In this document: positions 14,038 to 21,908 of the stretch, piece after piece
Numbering within the stretch: position 1 is the stretch's first letter
Layout of the letters: each line of letters starts with the position of its first letter
NCBI GenBank assembly: GCA_037147235.1
Contig: JBAWVO010000048.1
Span: forward strand, 1-28,266
Source: JANXQG01 sp037147235
Lineage (GTDB): Bacteria; Planctomycetota; Planctomycetia; Pirellulales; Thermoguttaceae
Length of the DNA stretch: 28,266 bases
Reading direction: 5' to 3'
Notes under the pieces: generated by a model
The model's database searches: none
Told to the model about the DNA's origin: nothing
The model's input: only the letters and a program-made list of their open reading frames with translations
Made by a program: the position numbers and the translations under genes

Positions 14038-14817
14038 ATGAGTAGTCAAATCATCATTCCTGCCCGACTAGCTTCGACGCGGTTGCCACGGAAGCTACTC
14101 TTGGCCGAGACCGGTAAGCCGCTGATCCAACATACCTACGAATCGGCTAGGCAGGCACGGCGGCCGGAAGGAATCTGCGTGGCGACCGATCACGAGGACA
14201 TTTACAAGGCCGTTCAGGCGTTTGGCGGCCGGGTGGAAATGACTGACCCCAATGCCGCCAGCGGCACTGATCGCGTGGCCGAGGTTGCTCGCCGCATGAC
14301 GGATGCCGACATCATCGTCAATGTTCAAGGCGACGAGCCTGATATCGCCGGCCGTTCGATCGATTTGGCCATCGAACTTCTCGACGCGCATCCCGAGGCC
14401 GTGATGTCGACGCTTGCCACGCCCATTCGCACACGGCGACAATTGGAAGACCCGGCCTGTGTGAAAGTCGTCTTCGACGGCCAGGGCAAAGCTCTCTACT
14501 TCAGCCGCAGTCCTATTCCGCGAGCACGCGAGTGGGAGGATACCCTGCTGGCGGCCGATCCGCCGCACTTCTATCAGCACGTAGGACTCTACGCCTACCG
14601 CCGCGAATTTCTCCTGAAGCTGGCCGGCATGCCGCCCTCCAGCTTGGAGAAGGTGGAAAAACTCGAACAACTCCGCGTCCTGCAAGCGGGCTACTCGATT
14701 CTCGTGGGCGTGGTCAATGAGCCGACGTTCGGGATCGATACCGCGGAGGATTATCGGGTATTCGTGGAGAAGTGCCGGCGGAACCAGTCCTCACAGTGCG
14801 GGGGCGGCGATTTCTAG
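14038..14817 (+). CDS. kdsB: 3-deoxy-manno-octulosonate cytidylyltransferase (CMP-Kdo synthetase)
   Basis: A 259-residue enzyme that makes CMP-Kdo from CTP and Kdo, activating the sugar for lipopolysaccharide core. The nucleotide-binding start is IIIPARLASTRLPRKLL (PARxxSTRxPxK). Other marks are RVEMTDPNAASGTDRVAEVA (the SGTDR motif), IIVNVQGDEP (metal-binding Asp), ALYFSRSPIPRAR, HVGLYAYRREFL, and SSLEKVEKLEQLRVLQAGYS, all typical of KdsB. The length is near the usual 245-255, with a short extra tail (CRRNQSSQCGGGDF). Its presence implies a Gram-negative-type outer membrane. No clear ribosome site precedes the ATG. The CTP it uses is made by the next gene, pyrG, 125 bases on; sharing a transcript is possible. 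Confidence 0.96.
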   Translation: MSSQIIIPARLASTRLPRKLLLAETGKPLIQHTYESARQARRPEGICVATDHEDIYKAVQAFGGRVEMTDPNAASGTDRVAEVARRMTDADIIVNVQGDEPDIAGRSIDLAIELLDAHPEAVMSTLATPIRTRRQLEDPACVKVVFDGQGKALYFSRSPIPRAREWEDTLLAADPPHFYQHVGLYAYRREFLLKLAGMPPSSLEKVEKLEQLRVLQAGYSILVGVVNEPTFGIDTAEDYRVFVEKCRRNQSSQCGGGDF

Positions 14818-14862
14818 CCAGTTCGTCCCAACAAGCCAGTTCGTCCCAGCCAGTTCGTCCCA
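14816..14862. repeat. Three copies of AGCCAGTTCGTCCCA after kdsB
   Basis: Units begin at 14816, 14834 and 14848; the first overlaps the last bases of kdsB. The period is irregular (18 then 14 bases), so this looks like slippage or repeat debris rather than a binding array. Confidence 0.6.
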
Positions 14863-14942
14863 CCCTACCAGAATTGTGCAAGGTCATTTAGAATACATAT
14901 CTGTTACGGCATGATGCACCCCCTCCTCTGGATGGAAGTTCA

Positions 14943-16565
14943 ATGAGCAAGCATATTTTCGTTACCGGCGGCGTAGTCAGCTCGCTGGGCAAGGGATTGA
15001 CCAGTGCCTCGATCGGGATGCTGCTGGAGCAACGCGGGCTCCGCGTCCGCATGCAGAAACTCGATCCGTATATTAACGTCGATCCAGGCACCATGAGCCC
15101 CTATCAGCACGGCGAAGTCTACGTGCTGGACGACGGTAGCGAAACCGACCTTGACCTAGGCCATTACGAGCGTTTCACCAATTCGCCGCTGAACCGCCAC
15201 TCGAACTACACCACGGGCCAGATCTACCTTTCCGTGATCAATAAGGAGCGGCGGGGAGAATTCCTGGGCCAAACCGTACAGGTCATTCCACACATCACCA
15301 ACGAAATCAAGGTTGCGCTGGCCAAGCCTGCAGGCCCCGATGTCGATGTCGTAATTACCGAAATCGGCGGCACGGTGGGCGATATCGAAAGTCAGCCGTT
15401 TCTGGAAGCCATCCGCCAGTTTGCCCTCGATGTGGGCAAGGAGAACTGCCTTTACATCCACCTCACGCTCGTGCCCTATCTCAAGGCGGCCGACGAGCAA
15501 AAGACCAAGCCGACGCAACATTCCGTCGGCCTGCTGCGGCAGATTGGTATCCAGCCGGACGTGCTCATTTGCCGGACCACGCGGACCTTGGCCCACGACG
15601 ATCGCAAAAAGATCGCTTTGTTCTGCAATGTGCCGATCGAGGCCGTGATCGAGGAGAAGGACAAGGATTTTTCCATCTATGAAGTGCCCGTCAGCCTTGT
15701 TGAGCATGGGCTGGATGCCCTGATCGTGCGAAAGCTGGGTCTCGCGGCCGGCGACTTGAATCTCGACAAGTGGCATGACCTGATCAATCGGTTGCGCAAT
15801 CCTCTGCACGAGGTGACGATTGCCGTGGTAGGCAAATATACAGAACATCGTGACGCCTACAAGTCAATCTATGAGGCCCTCGACCATGCCGGCGTGGCCC
15901 ATCGTGCTCAGATCCGCATTCAGCGGTTGCACAGTGAGTTGATCGAGCGCGAGGGGGCCGAGCGGCTGCTCGCTGGCGTCGACGGCGTACTCGTGCCGGG
16001 CGGGTTCGGCGAACGCGGCGTCGAGGGCAAGGTTGATGCCATCAGCTTTGTCCGCCAACGCGGCATCCCTTTTTTCGGCATCTGCTTGGGAATGCAATGT
16101 GCTGTGGTGGAATTCGCCCGCAATGTGTTGGGGCTTGAGAAGGCTCACTCGACCGAATTCGATAAGAACAATCCCCATCCGGTGATTTGCCTGATGGAAG
16201 AGCAACAGGGCGTTACCGAGAAGGGCGGCACGATGCGGTTGGGAGCCCAGCCAGCGCGTTTACGGCCGGGGAGCAATGCCGCCAAGTGCTACGCTACCGA
16301 GGAAATCTCCGAGCGGCACCGCCATCGTTACGAATTTAACAATTCCTATCGCGAGCAGTTTGAGGCCCAGGGAATGTGCCCCGTCGGACTCAGTCCCGAC
16401 GGTTCGCTGGTCGAGATTGTTGAAGTTGCCTCGCATCCCTGGTTTGTCGCAGTTCAATACCATCCCGAGTTCAAATCGCAGCCCACGCGCCCGCACCCGC
16501 TGTTTGCCGGTTTTATCGGCGCCGCAGTGCAGCATCGGTTAGCTGTCCAGCAGGTTTCATCATGA
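14943..16565 (+). CDS. pyrG: CTP synthase
   Basis: A 540-residue enzyme, full length for the family, that aminates UTP to CTP with glutamine and ATP. The N-terminal amidoligase domain starts KHIFVTGGVVSSLGKGLTSA and carries LDPYINVDPGTMSPYQHGEV and ITEIGGTVGDIESQPF. The C-terminal glutaminase domain (about 290-540) has VPGGFGERG, FFGICLGMQ with nucleophile C381, and VQYHPEF with the catalytic His-Glu. A ribosome site (GGAAG) lies 6 bases before the ATG. The final TGA overlaps the start of the DUF1844 gene (ATGA), so the two are probably translationally coupled. Nothing is missing. Confidence 0.98.
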   Translation: MSKHIFVTGGVVSSLGKGLTSASIGMLLEQRGLRVRMQKLDPYINVDPGTMSPYQHGEVYVLDDGSETDLDLGHYERFTNSPLNRHSNYTTGQIYLSVINKERRGEFLGQTVQVIPHITNEIKVALAKPAGPDVDVVITEIGGTVGDIESQPFLEAIRQFALDVGKENCLYIHLTLVPYLKAADEQKTKPTQHSVGLLRQIGIQPDVLICRTTRTLAHDDRKKIALFCNVPIEAVIEEKDKDFSIYEVPVSLVEHGLDALIVRKLGLAAGDLNLDKWHDLINRLRNPLHEVTIAVVGKYTEHRDAYKSIYEALDHAGVAHRAQIRIQRLHSELIEREGAERLLAGVDGVLVPGGFGERGVEGKVDAISFVRQRGIPFFGICLGMQCAVVEFARNVLGLEKAHSTEFDKNNPHPVICLMEEQQGVTEKGGTMRLGAQPARLRPGSNAAKCYATEEISERHRHRYEFNNSYREQFEAQGMCPVGLSPDGSLVEIVEVASHPWFVAVQYHPEFKSQPTRPHPLFAGFIGAAVQHRLAVQQVSS

Positions 16566-16939
16566 CGCAAGATTCCGAAAAGAAAATTATCGTGGACGAA
16601 GATTGGAAGGGCCAGGTCCAGCGTGAGCGCGACGCAGCCCGCAGTCCCGGCGACAAACCAGCGCGGCAGGCCGAGGCTTCGCCCAATGTCCAGCCGCCTC
16701 CGGCCAACTTGACCTACCTGGCGAGTTCGCTCTCTGTTCAGGCATCCATCTGCCTGGGGTTTATGCCGGATCCCACCAGCGGAAAGTCCGAGAAGAATCT
16801 TCCCGTGGCCAAGCACCTGATCGACCTTCTGGAGGTTCTCCAGCAGAAGACCGAAGGCAATCGCACGCCCGAGGAGACCGAGGATATTGAGGCCATGCTG
16901 CACCAGTTGCGGATGGTCTATGTGCAAGTTTGCAAATGA
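16562..16939 (+). CDS. DUF1844 family protein
   Basis: A 125-residue protein whose ATG overlaps the pyrG stop. The first 48 residues are charged and Pro-rich (disordered). From about 49 the DUF1844 domain follows: NLTYLASSLSVQASICLGFM, then LPVAKHLIDLLEVLQQKT and TEDIEAMLHQLRMVYVQ. This small helical domain of unknown function is common in Planctomycetes and a few other phyla; a position directly behind pyrG suggests shared control. The 194 bases after it hold only a weak promoter candidate. Confidence 0.88.
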   Translation: MTQDSEKKIIVDEDWKGQVQRERDAARSPGDKPARQAEASPNVQPPPANLTYLASSLSVQASICLGFMPDPTSGKSEKNLPVAKHLIDLLEVLQQKTEGNRTPEETEDIEAMLHQLRMVYVQVCK

Positions 16940-17059
16940 CGAAATCCGTAGCGTAAGCGTCCTGCCTGCGCAGGCTTGCTTCTCGCCATTCAAGAACCAC
17001 CATCAATCCAGGCTACAGCGGCGGGCCATTGGTCAATTGTTTTTTGCCCAAATGCTGTA

Positions 17060-17086
17060 TTGTCAAGCCGGAAGATTGGGTAAAAT
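17060..17086 (+). promoter_or_regulatory. Weak promoter candidate before the SbcD-like gene
   Basis: TTGTCA (17060-17065) and TAAAAT (17081-17086) are spaced by 15 bases, somewhat short, about 48 bases before the gene start. It is the only candidate in 16940-17133. Confidence 0.35.
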
Positions 17087-17133
17087 GAATGTGAGTTTCC
17101 CGGCGAATGCCGTAATTATCCCCCGAGGCATCC

Positions 17134-18438
17134 ATGTCCGACCGATCGTTCCGCTTTCTACATGCTAGCGATTTCCGCCTGGAGGTTGTGCCGCGCGGAT
17201 TGACGGAAGTGCCCGACCACCTTCGCGATACGCTACTCGATGCGCCCTATACGGCCGCTCGCCGGGTGTTCGATACCGCCCTGGCCGAGCGGGTCGCCTT
17301 CGTGATCCTCGCTGGCAATATACTGCAACCTGATCTTGCCGGGCCGCGCGGGACCGCATTTTTAAGCGAACAGTTTCATCGATTGGCCGAAGCGGGAATC
17401 AGCGTCTATTGGGCTGGGGGCGAATCCGACCCGCCGGAGGCTTGGCCAACTGCGTTTCCTCTGCCCGACAACGTCCGAGTCTTCGCCAAAGATCGAGTGA
17501 CCGATTTCCTGCATCAAAACGATGGCTCACCGTTGGCCCGTATTGTGGGTATCAGCCGCGGTTCTCGGCAGTTGCACCCTGCGGAGTTTTCGCCCGATGC
17601 CGTCGGCCTGTTCTCGATCGGCGCGGCCTGCGGCGAAATGGAAACCACGGCTCTACAATCGCGGACTGACGGGCTGGAAGCCCATCCTACAAGAAATGGG
17701 CTGGAAGCCCATTCCACGAAAGGCGACGGGCTGGAAGTTCATCCTGCCCGGAGTATTCACTATTGGGCGTTAGGCGGCCGGGCCGAGCGAACCACGTTGT
17801 TCAACTCCCTTGCGATCGCCCATTATCCTGGCACGCCGCAGGGTCGCAGCCCGGCCGAATCGAGTGCCCACGGCTGCACGGTGGTTCACGTCGATGATCA
17901 AGGCCGTGCCCGCATGACCTTCATCGCGACCAACGCCATGGAGTGGCGGCACGAAACGCTATTGATCGACTCTTCGACGCAACGCGAGAGCCTCGAAGCG
18001 ATCTGTACGCAGCGTATCCACAGCCTCACCGAAGGATCGAAGACCGACCTGCTGGTCACCTGGACGATCGGTGGCAGCGGGCCGCTGGTGGCCGAGCTTC
18101 GCCGAGGTAAACTCCGCGGCGAGTTGCTGGAATGGTTACGGATCGAACACGGCCTGTCATCGCCCGTCGTCTGGACGGTTGGCATCGAGCTTGAATGGCA
18201 AAATGCCTTGCCGGCGTCCCTTTACGAACAAGAGACGATTCTCGGCGACTTTCTCCGTGCCTTGCGGGACATTGAACTCGATTCCCAGCAGTCGCTGAAC
18301 CTGGAATCGCTGTTGGCAGACGGGCAGGCAGCGGGGCTTTTTTCGCAGGCCGTCGCCATCGCCGACCCTGCAGCGCGCAAGCGGGTTCTGCATGAAGCAG
18401 CTTTATTGGGCATGGAACTTTTGGGCGGGGACCAGTAA
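17134..18438 (+). CDS. SbcD/YhaO-like metallophosphoesterase-fold protein with a degenerate active site and repeat insertion
   Basis: A 434-residue protein with the outline of SbcD-type DNA-repair nucleases: FRFLHASDFRLEV at the start, FVILAGNILQPDLAGP, then VYWAGGESDPPEAWP, and later IHYWALGGRAERT and AHYPGTPQGR. The metal-binding residues are mostly changed: DxH is D13-F-R15, the GDxxD position is GNILQ, the GNHD position is GGESDP and the GH position is GG. It is therefore probably not a nuclease, or uses another mechanism. Residues 178-206 hold three GLEAHP-like units coded by palindromic repeat DNA (17665-17751), inserted just before SIHYWALGG. GAGG precedes the ATG by 5 bases. An SbcC-like ATPase, the expected partner, does not follow. 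Confidence 0.78.
   Translation: MSDRSFRFLHASDFRLEVVPRGLTEVPDHLRDTLLDAPYTAARRVFDTALAERVAFVILAGNILQPDLAGPRGTAFLSEQFHRLAEAGISVYWAGGESDPPEAWPTAFPLPDNVRVFAKDRVTDFLHQNDGSPLARIVGISRGSRQLHPAEFSPDAVGLFSIGAACGEMETTALQSRTDGLEAHPTRNGLEAHSTKGDGLEVHPARSIHYWALGGRAERTTLFNSLAIAHYPGTPQGRSPAESSAHGCTVVHVDDQGRARMTFIATNAMEWRHETLLIDSSTQRESLEAICTQRIHSLTEGSKTDLLVTWTIGGSGPLVAELRRGKLRGELLEWLRIEHGLSSPVVWTVGIELEWQNALPASLYEQETILGDFLRALRDIELDSQQSLNLESLLADGQAAGLFSQAVAIADPAARKRVLHEAALLGMELLGGDQ
17665..17751 (+). repeat. Palindromic repeat units inserted in frame in a coding region
   Basis: Three units built on GGGCTGGAAGCCCAT lie at 17670-17684, 17698-17712 and, altered to GGGCTGGAAGTTCAT, at 17729-17743. The core GGGCTGGAAGCCC is self-complementary around the centre and resembles the hairpin core at 4557-4574. 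The block length is a multiple of three, so the gene stays open. Confidence 0.7.
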
Positions 18439-18524
18439 CGACCGGCGATTTCGCAAAAAAGAGAAAAACCAATAAAGTGTACCTGGATTTGCCCGGGATT
18501 TCGGAAGTATGCGATGACGCGGAC

Positions 18525-18561
18525 AAAAAAGGCGGCGCGCGTCGAATTGACGCGAGCCGCC
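18525..18561 (-). terminator. Rho-independent terminator (second, distal) for the Xre gene
   Basis: GGCGGCGCGCGTC (18531-18543) pairs with GACGCGAGCCGCC (18549-18561) with one mismatch and a 5-base loop. On the minus strand six T follow (18530-18525). Confidence 0.75.
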
Positions 18562-18574
18562 GTACCCGTTGAAA

Positions 18575-18616
18575 AATGCTGGCTCTTCCGCACCTGGAAC
18601 CGGAAGAGCCAGCATT
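18575..18616 (-). terminator. Rho-independent terminator (first) for the Xre gene
   Basis: AATGCTGGCTCTTCCG (18575-18590) and CGGAAGAGCCAGCATT (18601-18616) form a perfect 16-bp stem around a 10-base loop, 4 bases past the Xre stop. On the minus strand the stem runs into TTTTT (18576-18572). Confidence 0.8.
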
Positions 18617-18619
18617 GTT

Positions 18620-18949
18620 TCAGACGTCAACCAACTCCAACTTCAGACCCAACGCCTGGGCAACCGCCTCAACGCTGGAGAGTTTTGTGTCACGGCCATA
18701 TTTGAGGTCGCGCACTGTGCTTGGATTGGGAATGCCAGCGAGCTTGGCAACCGCATACCACGACAGCCCCTGCACCTCGCGGGCCGCACGAATTTGTGCT
18801 CCGACACCGAAATTGCTTGGCATCAGACGCGGTGGATCTCGGGGAGGAAACTCCTTCTGGACCCTTTCGCGGATCACACGCAAGCGCTCTCGTTCCGCCT
18901 CACTCAATGGATCACTGCGACGAAATCGCTGGATTGGTCTCTTGGCCAC
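18620..18949 (-). CDS. Xre-family helix-turn-helix regulator (antitoxin-like)
   Basis: A 109-residue protein starting at GTG 18949, with GAGGTGAATC directly before it, a very good ribosome site. Residues 1-45 are basic and charged; the helix-turn-helix spans about 50-109 (IRAAREVQGLSWYAVAKLAG, IPNPSTVRDLKYGRDTKL, then SSVEAVAQALGLKLELVD), as in Xre/Cro repressors and antitoxins of HigA type. It begins 8 bases after the stop of an upstream open frame (18958-19065), as in toxin-antitoxin operons with the toxin first, but that frame is truncated. Two strong terminators follow in series. An autoregulated antitoxin left without its toxin is one reading; a stand-alone regulator is another. Confidence 0.82.
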   Translation of the reverse strand: MAKRPIQRFRRSDPLSEAERERLRVIRERVQKEFPPRDPPRLMPSNFGVGAQIRAAREVQGLSWYAVAKLAGIPNPSTVRDLKYGRDTKLSSVEAVAQALGLKLELVDV

Positions 18950-18957
18950 GATTCACC

Positions 18958-19065
18958 TCATGGTTCCGGTACTTCGTAGGCGGTCACCGGATAAAGGATG
19001 TCCTCGCCTACTCGTTCATCATAGCATTGCAATGCGATAATGCAACGGTCGCTTGGTAGGGTTGC
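18958..19065 (-). pseudogene. C-terminal remnant of a gene upstream of the Xre regulator
   Basis: An open frame of 35 codons, without a start codon, reads RCIIALQCYDERVGEDILYP then VTAYEVPEP and stops 8 bases before the GTG of the regulator. A TAA at 19068-19066 closes it upstream. The sequence looks like a genuine protein end and its spacing suits the first gene of a two-gene operon, perhaps a toxin. The family is not recognised, so this is inference. The rest of 19066-19190 shows nothing. Confidence 0.4.
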
Positions 19066-19190
19066 TTATAAGCCTTTATTGGAGACGGGTAGGTGGGGAT
19101 TCGGTTGGTAATTCTAAGAGCTTATTGAAGCGTGTAGGAGCTTCGGGTCTATTGCGGCAACAAGCCGGTGGATTAACCCCAGGCCAGGGC

Positions 19191-19301
19191 TCACTCGCCA
19201 TTATGCCCATCAACGAAACCTTCTATGAAATCATCGTATCCATCATCATACGACCCAGGTATTTTGACACCACTTAGACCATTGCCTCCCAGGCTCTCCA
19301 T
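19191..19301 (-). CDS. Possible small overlapping ORF, acidic and Gly/Asp-rich
   Basis: A 36-codon frame (MESLGGNGLSGVKIPGSYDD, then GYDDFIEGFVDGHNGE) overlaps the last 28 bases of the zinc-ribbon gene in another frame. The same frame is open further upstream with protein-like sequence (QQISAEDARQSLRD), so it may instead be the original C-terminus of the zinc-ribbon protein, displaced by a frameshift. There is no convincing ribosome site. Confidence 0.3.
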   Translation of the reverse strand: MESLGGNGLSGVKIPGSYDDGYDDFIEGFVDGHNGE

Positions 19302-20782
19302 ATCACGAAGACTCTGTCTTGCGTCTTCTGCACTGATCTGTTGCGGCTTGTGACGACTAAGAGCCACTCTTTGGATTCCGGATCGGTGAATGTTCCGACA
19401 TATGTCGGTTTACTAACGACTCCCTTCTGCTCCAATGACTTGATAACTGCCTGGCATGCTACCCTTAGAGACCCATGTTCATCCTCCAGTTTCTTCTTCT
19501 CGGCCTCCTGTTTTTGCAGCAGCGCGTTTTGTTCTGCGATTTCCGCTTCCGTGACGAGCATCCCCTGTTGTTCGGTGAACTTCTGGTCGCCTGGGGCAGG
19601 GTATCGCGTGAGTATCTGTCTCCGTTCCTGCTCAAGCGGAGCCAGCCGTTGCCTGCGTCTTTCTGCTGGAGCAGATTTACCAGAGGCACCCTTTTGTAGC
19701 TCATTCCCTTGGCGAGTGAGGGCAGCGATGTCGTTATAGTTCTGACGCCCAGAACTACTGAAGAGATCGCCAAAGCCAGGATTGGCTCTTGCAGCGTTTA
19801 ATCCTCGAGTGACCCGCTCCCATTCCGAACTGCATTCATCCAGGAAGTCCTTCTCTATTTCAGCCTTCCGGCGTTGTATTCCCGCCAGGAGCCTTTCCCG
19901 TTCAGCATTGCCCGTATCAGCGGAGGCCGGTGGTTCTTGGGCGGGCGGCTGTTGCGGGTGACCCTGATTAGGAAACACGCCCTGAGCCTGGGCTTCGTTC
20001 ATGTCCTTCTCAAGTTGGGCTTGGTCCGAATCAAGTTCAGCGGACACTTTCTGAAAGCGTTCCTCCAATTGCTGAATCCGGGGCCGGAGTCTTGCTTTCT
20101 CCGGGGGGCTGGCTGTTGCAGCAGCAGCGTAGAGGCTCTCCAATTCCTTTTTCAGGGGCGTGAATTCTTCATCTTGCTTCTTGGATAACGCAGCTATCCG
20201 AGCATCATAGGATGATGTCAGCCGAGCCATTACCGCGTTCTTCTTATTCTGTTCCGAGATCTGTCGCTCTACTTCAGCTATGTGTGATCGGGCTGCCTCA
20301 AGATCATCGCTAGGAGTTTGGGAGGAGGATGACTTGCTTGCAGTCTTGCTGGTCTTCGCGGGAATGCTAACAGTGTTCGTGCGACTCGTGGAGGCTGTCG
20401 ATGTCGGTTTATCGGTTTCCTGCATGGCAATCACTGCAATCCCGATTACCGCGATCACGAGCAGGCTCCCGCCACCAATGATATAGGGCATCAGGTTTGT
20501 ATTCTTCTTCTTCCGAGGAACGTAGGAACGGATTGTGGGACGATGAGAAGATGCTCCCGGAGAGTCGCCTGACATCCAAGAAAAGTCCTCTTGCTCCGTG
20601 GGTGAAGGACTAGGCTGCTGAGCAGTTACCGGCAATGCAGGCGGGGAATGGGCCGGAAGCGGCTGTGCGACTGCTGGCATCTGAAGTTGCTTCTTGCAGG
20701 TGGGGCACAGGACGGCTCGACCAGCATAGCGATCATCGCAGCGAATAGCTGCTTGACAATGCGGACACTTGACAGCAATCAT
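19274..20782 (-). CDS. Zinc-ribbon, single-TM, coiled-coil protein of unknown function
   Basis: The start at 20782 (AAGGA 7 bases upstream) gives 502 residues. An N-terminal zinc ribbon has C6-x2-C9 and C26-x2-C29 (VKCPHCQ...LCPTCKKQL), followed by a Pro/Gln/Ser-rich linker. Next come a basic stretch (RKKKN) and one membrane segment at about 97-120 (IGGGSLLVIAVIGIAVIAM), placing the zinc ribbon in the cytoplasm. The outer part is Ser/Thr-rich, then forms long Lys/Glu/Gln helices, probably coiled coils, at about 160-265 and 320-440, and ends in a small globular tail. An ATG ten codons earlier exists but has no ribosome site. The small beta-repeat gene lies 45 bases upstream on the same strand, so the pair is probably one operon. 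Confidence 0.8.
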   Translation of the reverse strand: MIAVKCPHCQAAIRCDDRYAGRAVLCPTCKKQLQMPAVAQPLPAHSPPALPVTAQQPSPSPTEQEDFSWMSGDSPGASSHRPTIRSYVPRKKKNTNLMPYIIGGGSLLVIAVIGIAVIAMQETDKPTSTASTSRTNTVSIPAKTSKTASKSSSSQTPSDDLEAARSHIAEVERQISEQNKKNAVMARLTSSYDARIAALSKKQDEEFTPLKKELESLYAAAATASPPEKARLRPRIQQLEERFQKVSAELDSDQAQLEKDMNEAQAQGVFPNQGHPQQPPAQEPPASADTGNAERERLLAGIQRRKAEIEKDFLDECSSEWERVTRGLNAARANPGFGDLFSSSGRQNYNDIAALTRQGNELQKGASGKSAPAERRRQRLAPLEQERRQILTRYPAPGDQKFTEQQGMLVTEAEIAEQNALLQKQEAEKKKLEDEHGSLRVACQAVIKSLEQKGVVSKPTYVGTFTDPESKEWLLVVTSRNRSVQKTQDRVFVIWRAWEAMV

Positions 20783-20827
20783 GATTATTCCTTCACGTTT
20801 GGCATGGTCCAAGGGTATGATGCAGGT

Positions 20828-21115
20828 TTACACTTGTTTCAGTTTCAATCCGCCACCGAAGCTCCCATCAGGAAAGATTTGGCCGACAAGTTGGCCGGAG
20901 GCATCCCCAATAGTTCCATCCTCGAAGATTTGCCCAACGAGGCGACCCGAGGCATCACCGATGGTTCCGTCTTCAAAGACCTGGCCCATGAAGCTCCCTG
21001 CGGCATCGTCGCCGATGGAGCCATCGGGGAAGACGACTCCTCGAAATTGTCCCGAGGCATCGCCAAACATCCCGTTGATTGATATCTGACCGGCGAATCT
21101 GCCTAAATTGCTCAT
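20828..21115 (-). CDS. Small beta-repeat protein (17-18-residue GDASG/FEDGTIG repeats)
   Basis: The start at 21115 gives 95 residues, nearly all repeats: FGDASGQFRGVVFPDGSI, GDDAAGSFMGQVFEDGTI, GDASGRLVGQIFEDGTI and GDASGQLVGQIFPDGSF, preceded by a partial unit GRFAGQISINGMF. Each unit has two short beta strands and a turn with DG. The shape recalls MORN-like or four-fold beta-flower repeats, but I cannot assign it. No signal peptide is visible, so it should be cytoplasmic, on the same side as the zinc ribbon of the next protein. A longer start at 21172 exists; the shorter one, after GAAACGAGAC, is preferred. The two middle repeats are close enough in DNA to suggest recent duplication. Confidence 0.72.
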   Translation of the reverse strand: MSNLGRFAGQISINGMFGDASGQFRGVVFPDGSIGDDAAGSFMGQVFEDGTIGDASGRLVGQIFEDGTIGDASGQLVGQIFPDGSFGGGLKLKQV

Positions 21116-21172
21116 GTCTCGTTTCCCATTACCGAAGGAGGTTGTCGAGAAAGCTACGAATGATCGTATCAC

Positions 21173-21542
21173 AAATGACGGTCTACGGTGGGACCGAGGG
21201 TTCTCCTAATCACGTCTTTTGCTTTCGGAGCGCGGGTCCAAGTACTGCTTCAGTAGTCAAGAGCCTTGCGGCTCAGGTTGGTCGATTTCAGGGAAGCAGA
21301 AACTTGACGCTACGCGCGTCGATCAATTGTCTTCATCGTCGTTGCTCTTGCACGGCGGTCGTCTTCACTCCTCAAATTCGGTTTCATACCGGGGCGGCAC
21401 ACCACCGACCCCTACGCTCCCGATTATACTACGCGCGGGCCGTAGTTTGATAGCAGGGGCAAAAAAATAGTCAAGAGTGCAGGGGCCGGCGAACCTCGGA
21501 ACCTCGGTGGGCCGAACGGTATCCGGGGGTGGCCGGGGCCTA
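21173..21542. other. Gene-free stretch upstream of the beta-repeat/zinc-ribbon pair
   Basis: I see no gene here. A consensus TATAAT on the minus strand at 21428-21423 could be the -10 box of the pair below, with a long leader of about 300 bases, but the -35 region is poor. The rest is unassigned. Confidence 0.35.
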
Positions 21543-21904
21543 GCCTGATGAAACGCCTAACCTGTTGCCGTTACTTTTGTTGCGATCATGTTGCCGTTGT
21601 GGCACTTGGCCGTCGCGTAGCGACGATGTGACGGTAGCCGTGGGTTTCAACCCACGGAAAGCGTCCCCCAAATTCATTTTTCGTCGCGTAGCGACGGCTG
21701 AAATTGGCCGAACCAACTTGCCAACGCGAACTCAATCGTCGCTACGCGACGAGCGGAATTTGCTGGGCACCCCAACCCGTGGGTTGAAACCCACGGCTAC
21801 CATCATAACGTCGCTACGCGACGAATACAGCGACGAACCTGCGCAACAAACGGCTAACACACCATTGCCCTCAGATTGCCGAGCTTCTCGGCGTTTCATC
21901 AGGC
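21543..21904. mobile_element. 362-bp nested palindromic element with 15-bp perfect ends
   Basis: The ends GCCTGATGAAACGCC (21543-21557) and GGCGTTTCATCAGGC (21890-21904) are perfect inverted repeats. Inside, CGTCGCGTAGCGACG occurs at 21611 and 21682, and its reverse complement at 21737 and 21809. A second pair, GTAGCCGTGGGTTTCAACCC at 21634 and its complement ending at 21801, is also symmetric. The whole is nested around about 21717. It codes for nothing and ends 4 bases from the stop codon of the M16 peptidase gene (21909-21911). Confidence 0.7.
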
Positions 21905-21908
21905 CACC

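Noticed and set aside
20828..21115. Pentapeptide-repeat or MORN protein
   Set aside because: The period is 17-18 residues with GDASG and FEDGTIG, not A(D/N)LXX; the MORN consensus YxGxxxxGxxxGxG is not met.
21603..21825. Possible CRISPR-like repeats
   Set aside because: The 15-bp units occur in both orientations with mirrored order and unequal gaps, and no cas gene is near; it is a nested palindrome, not an array.
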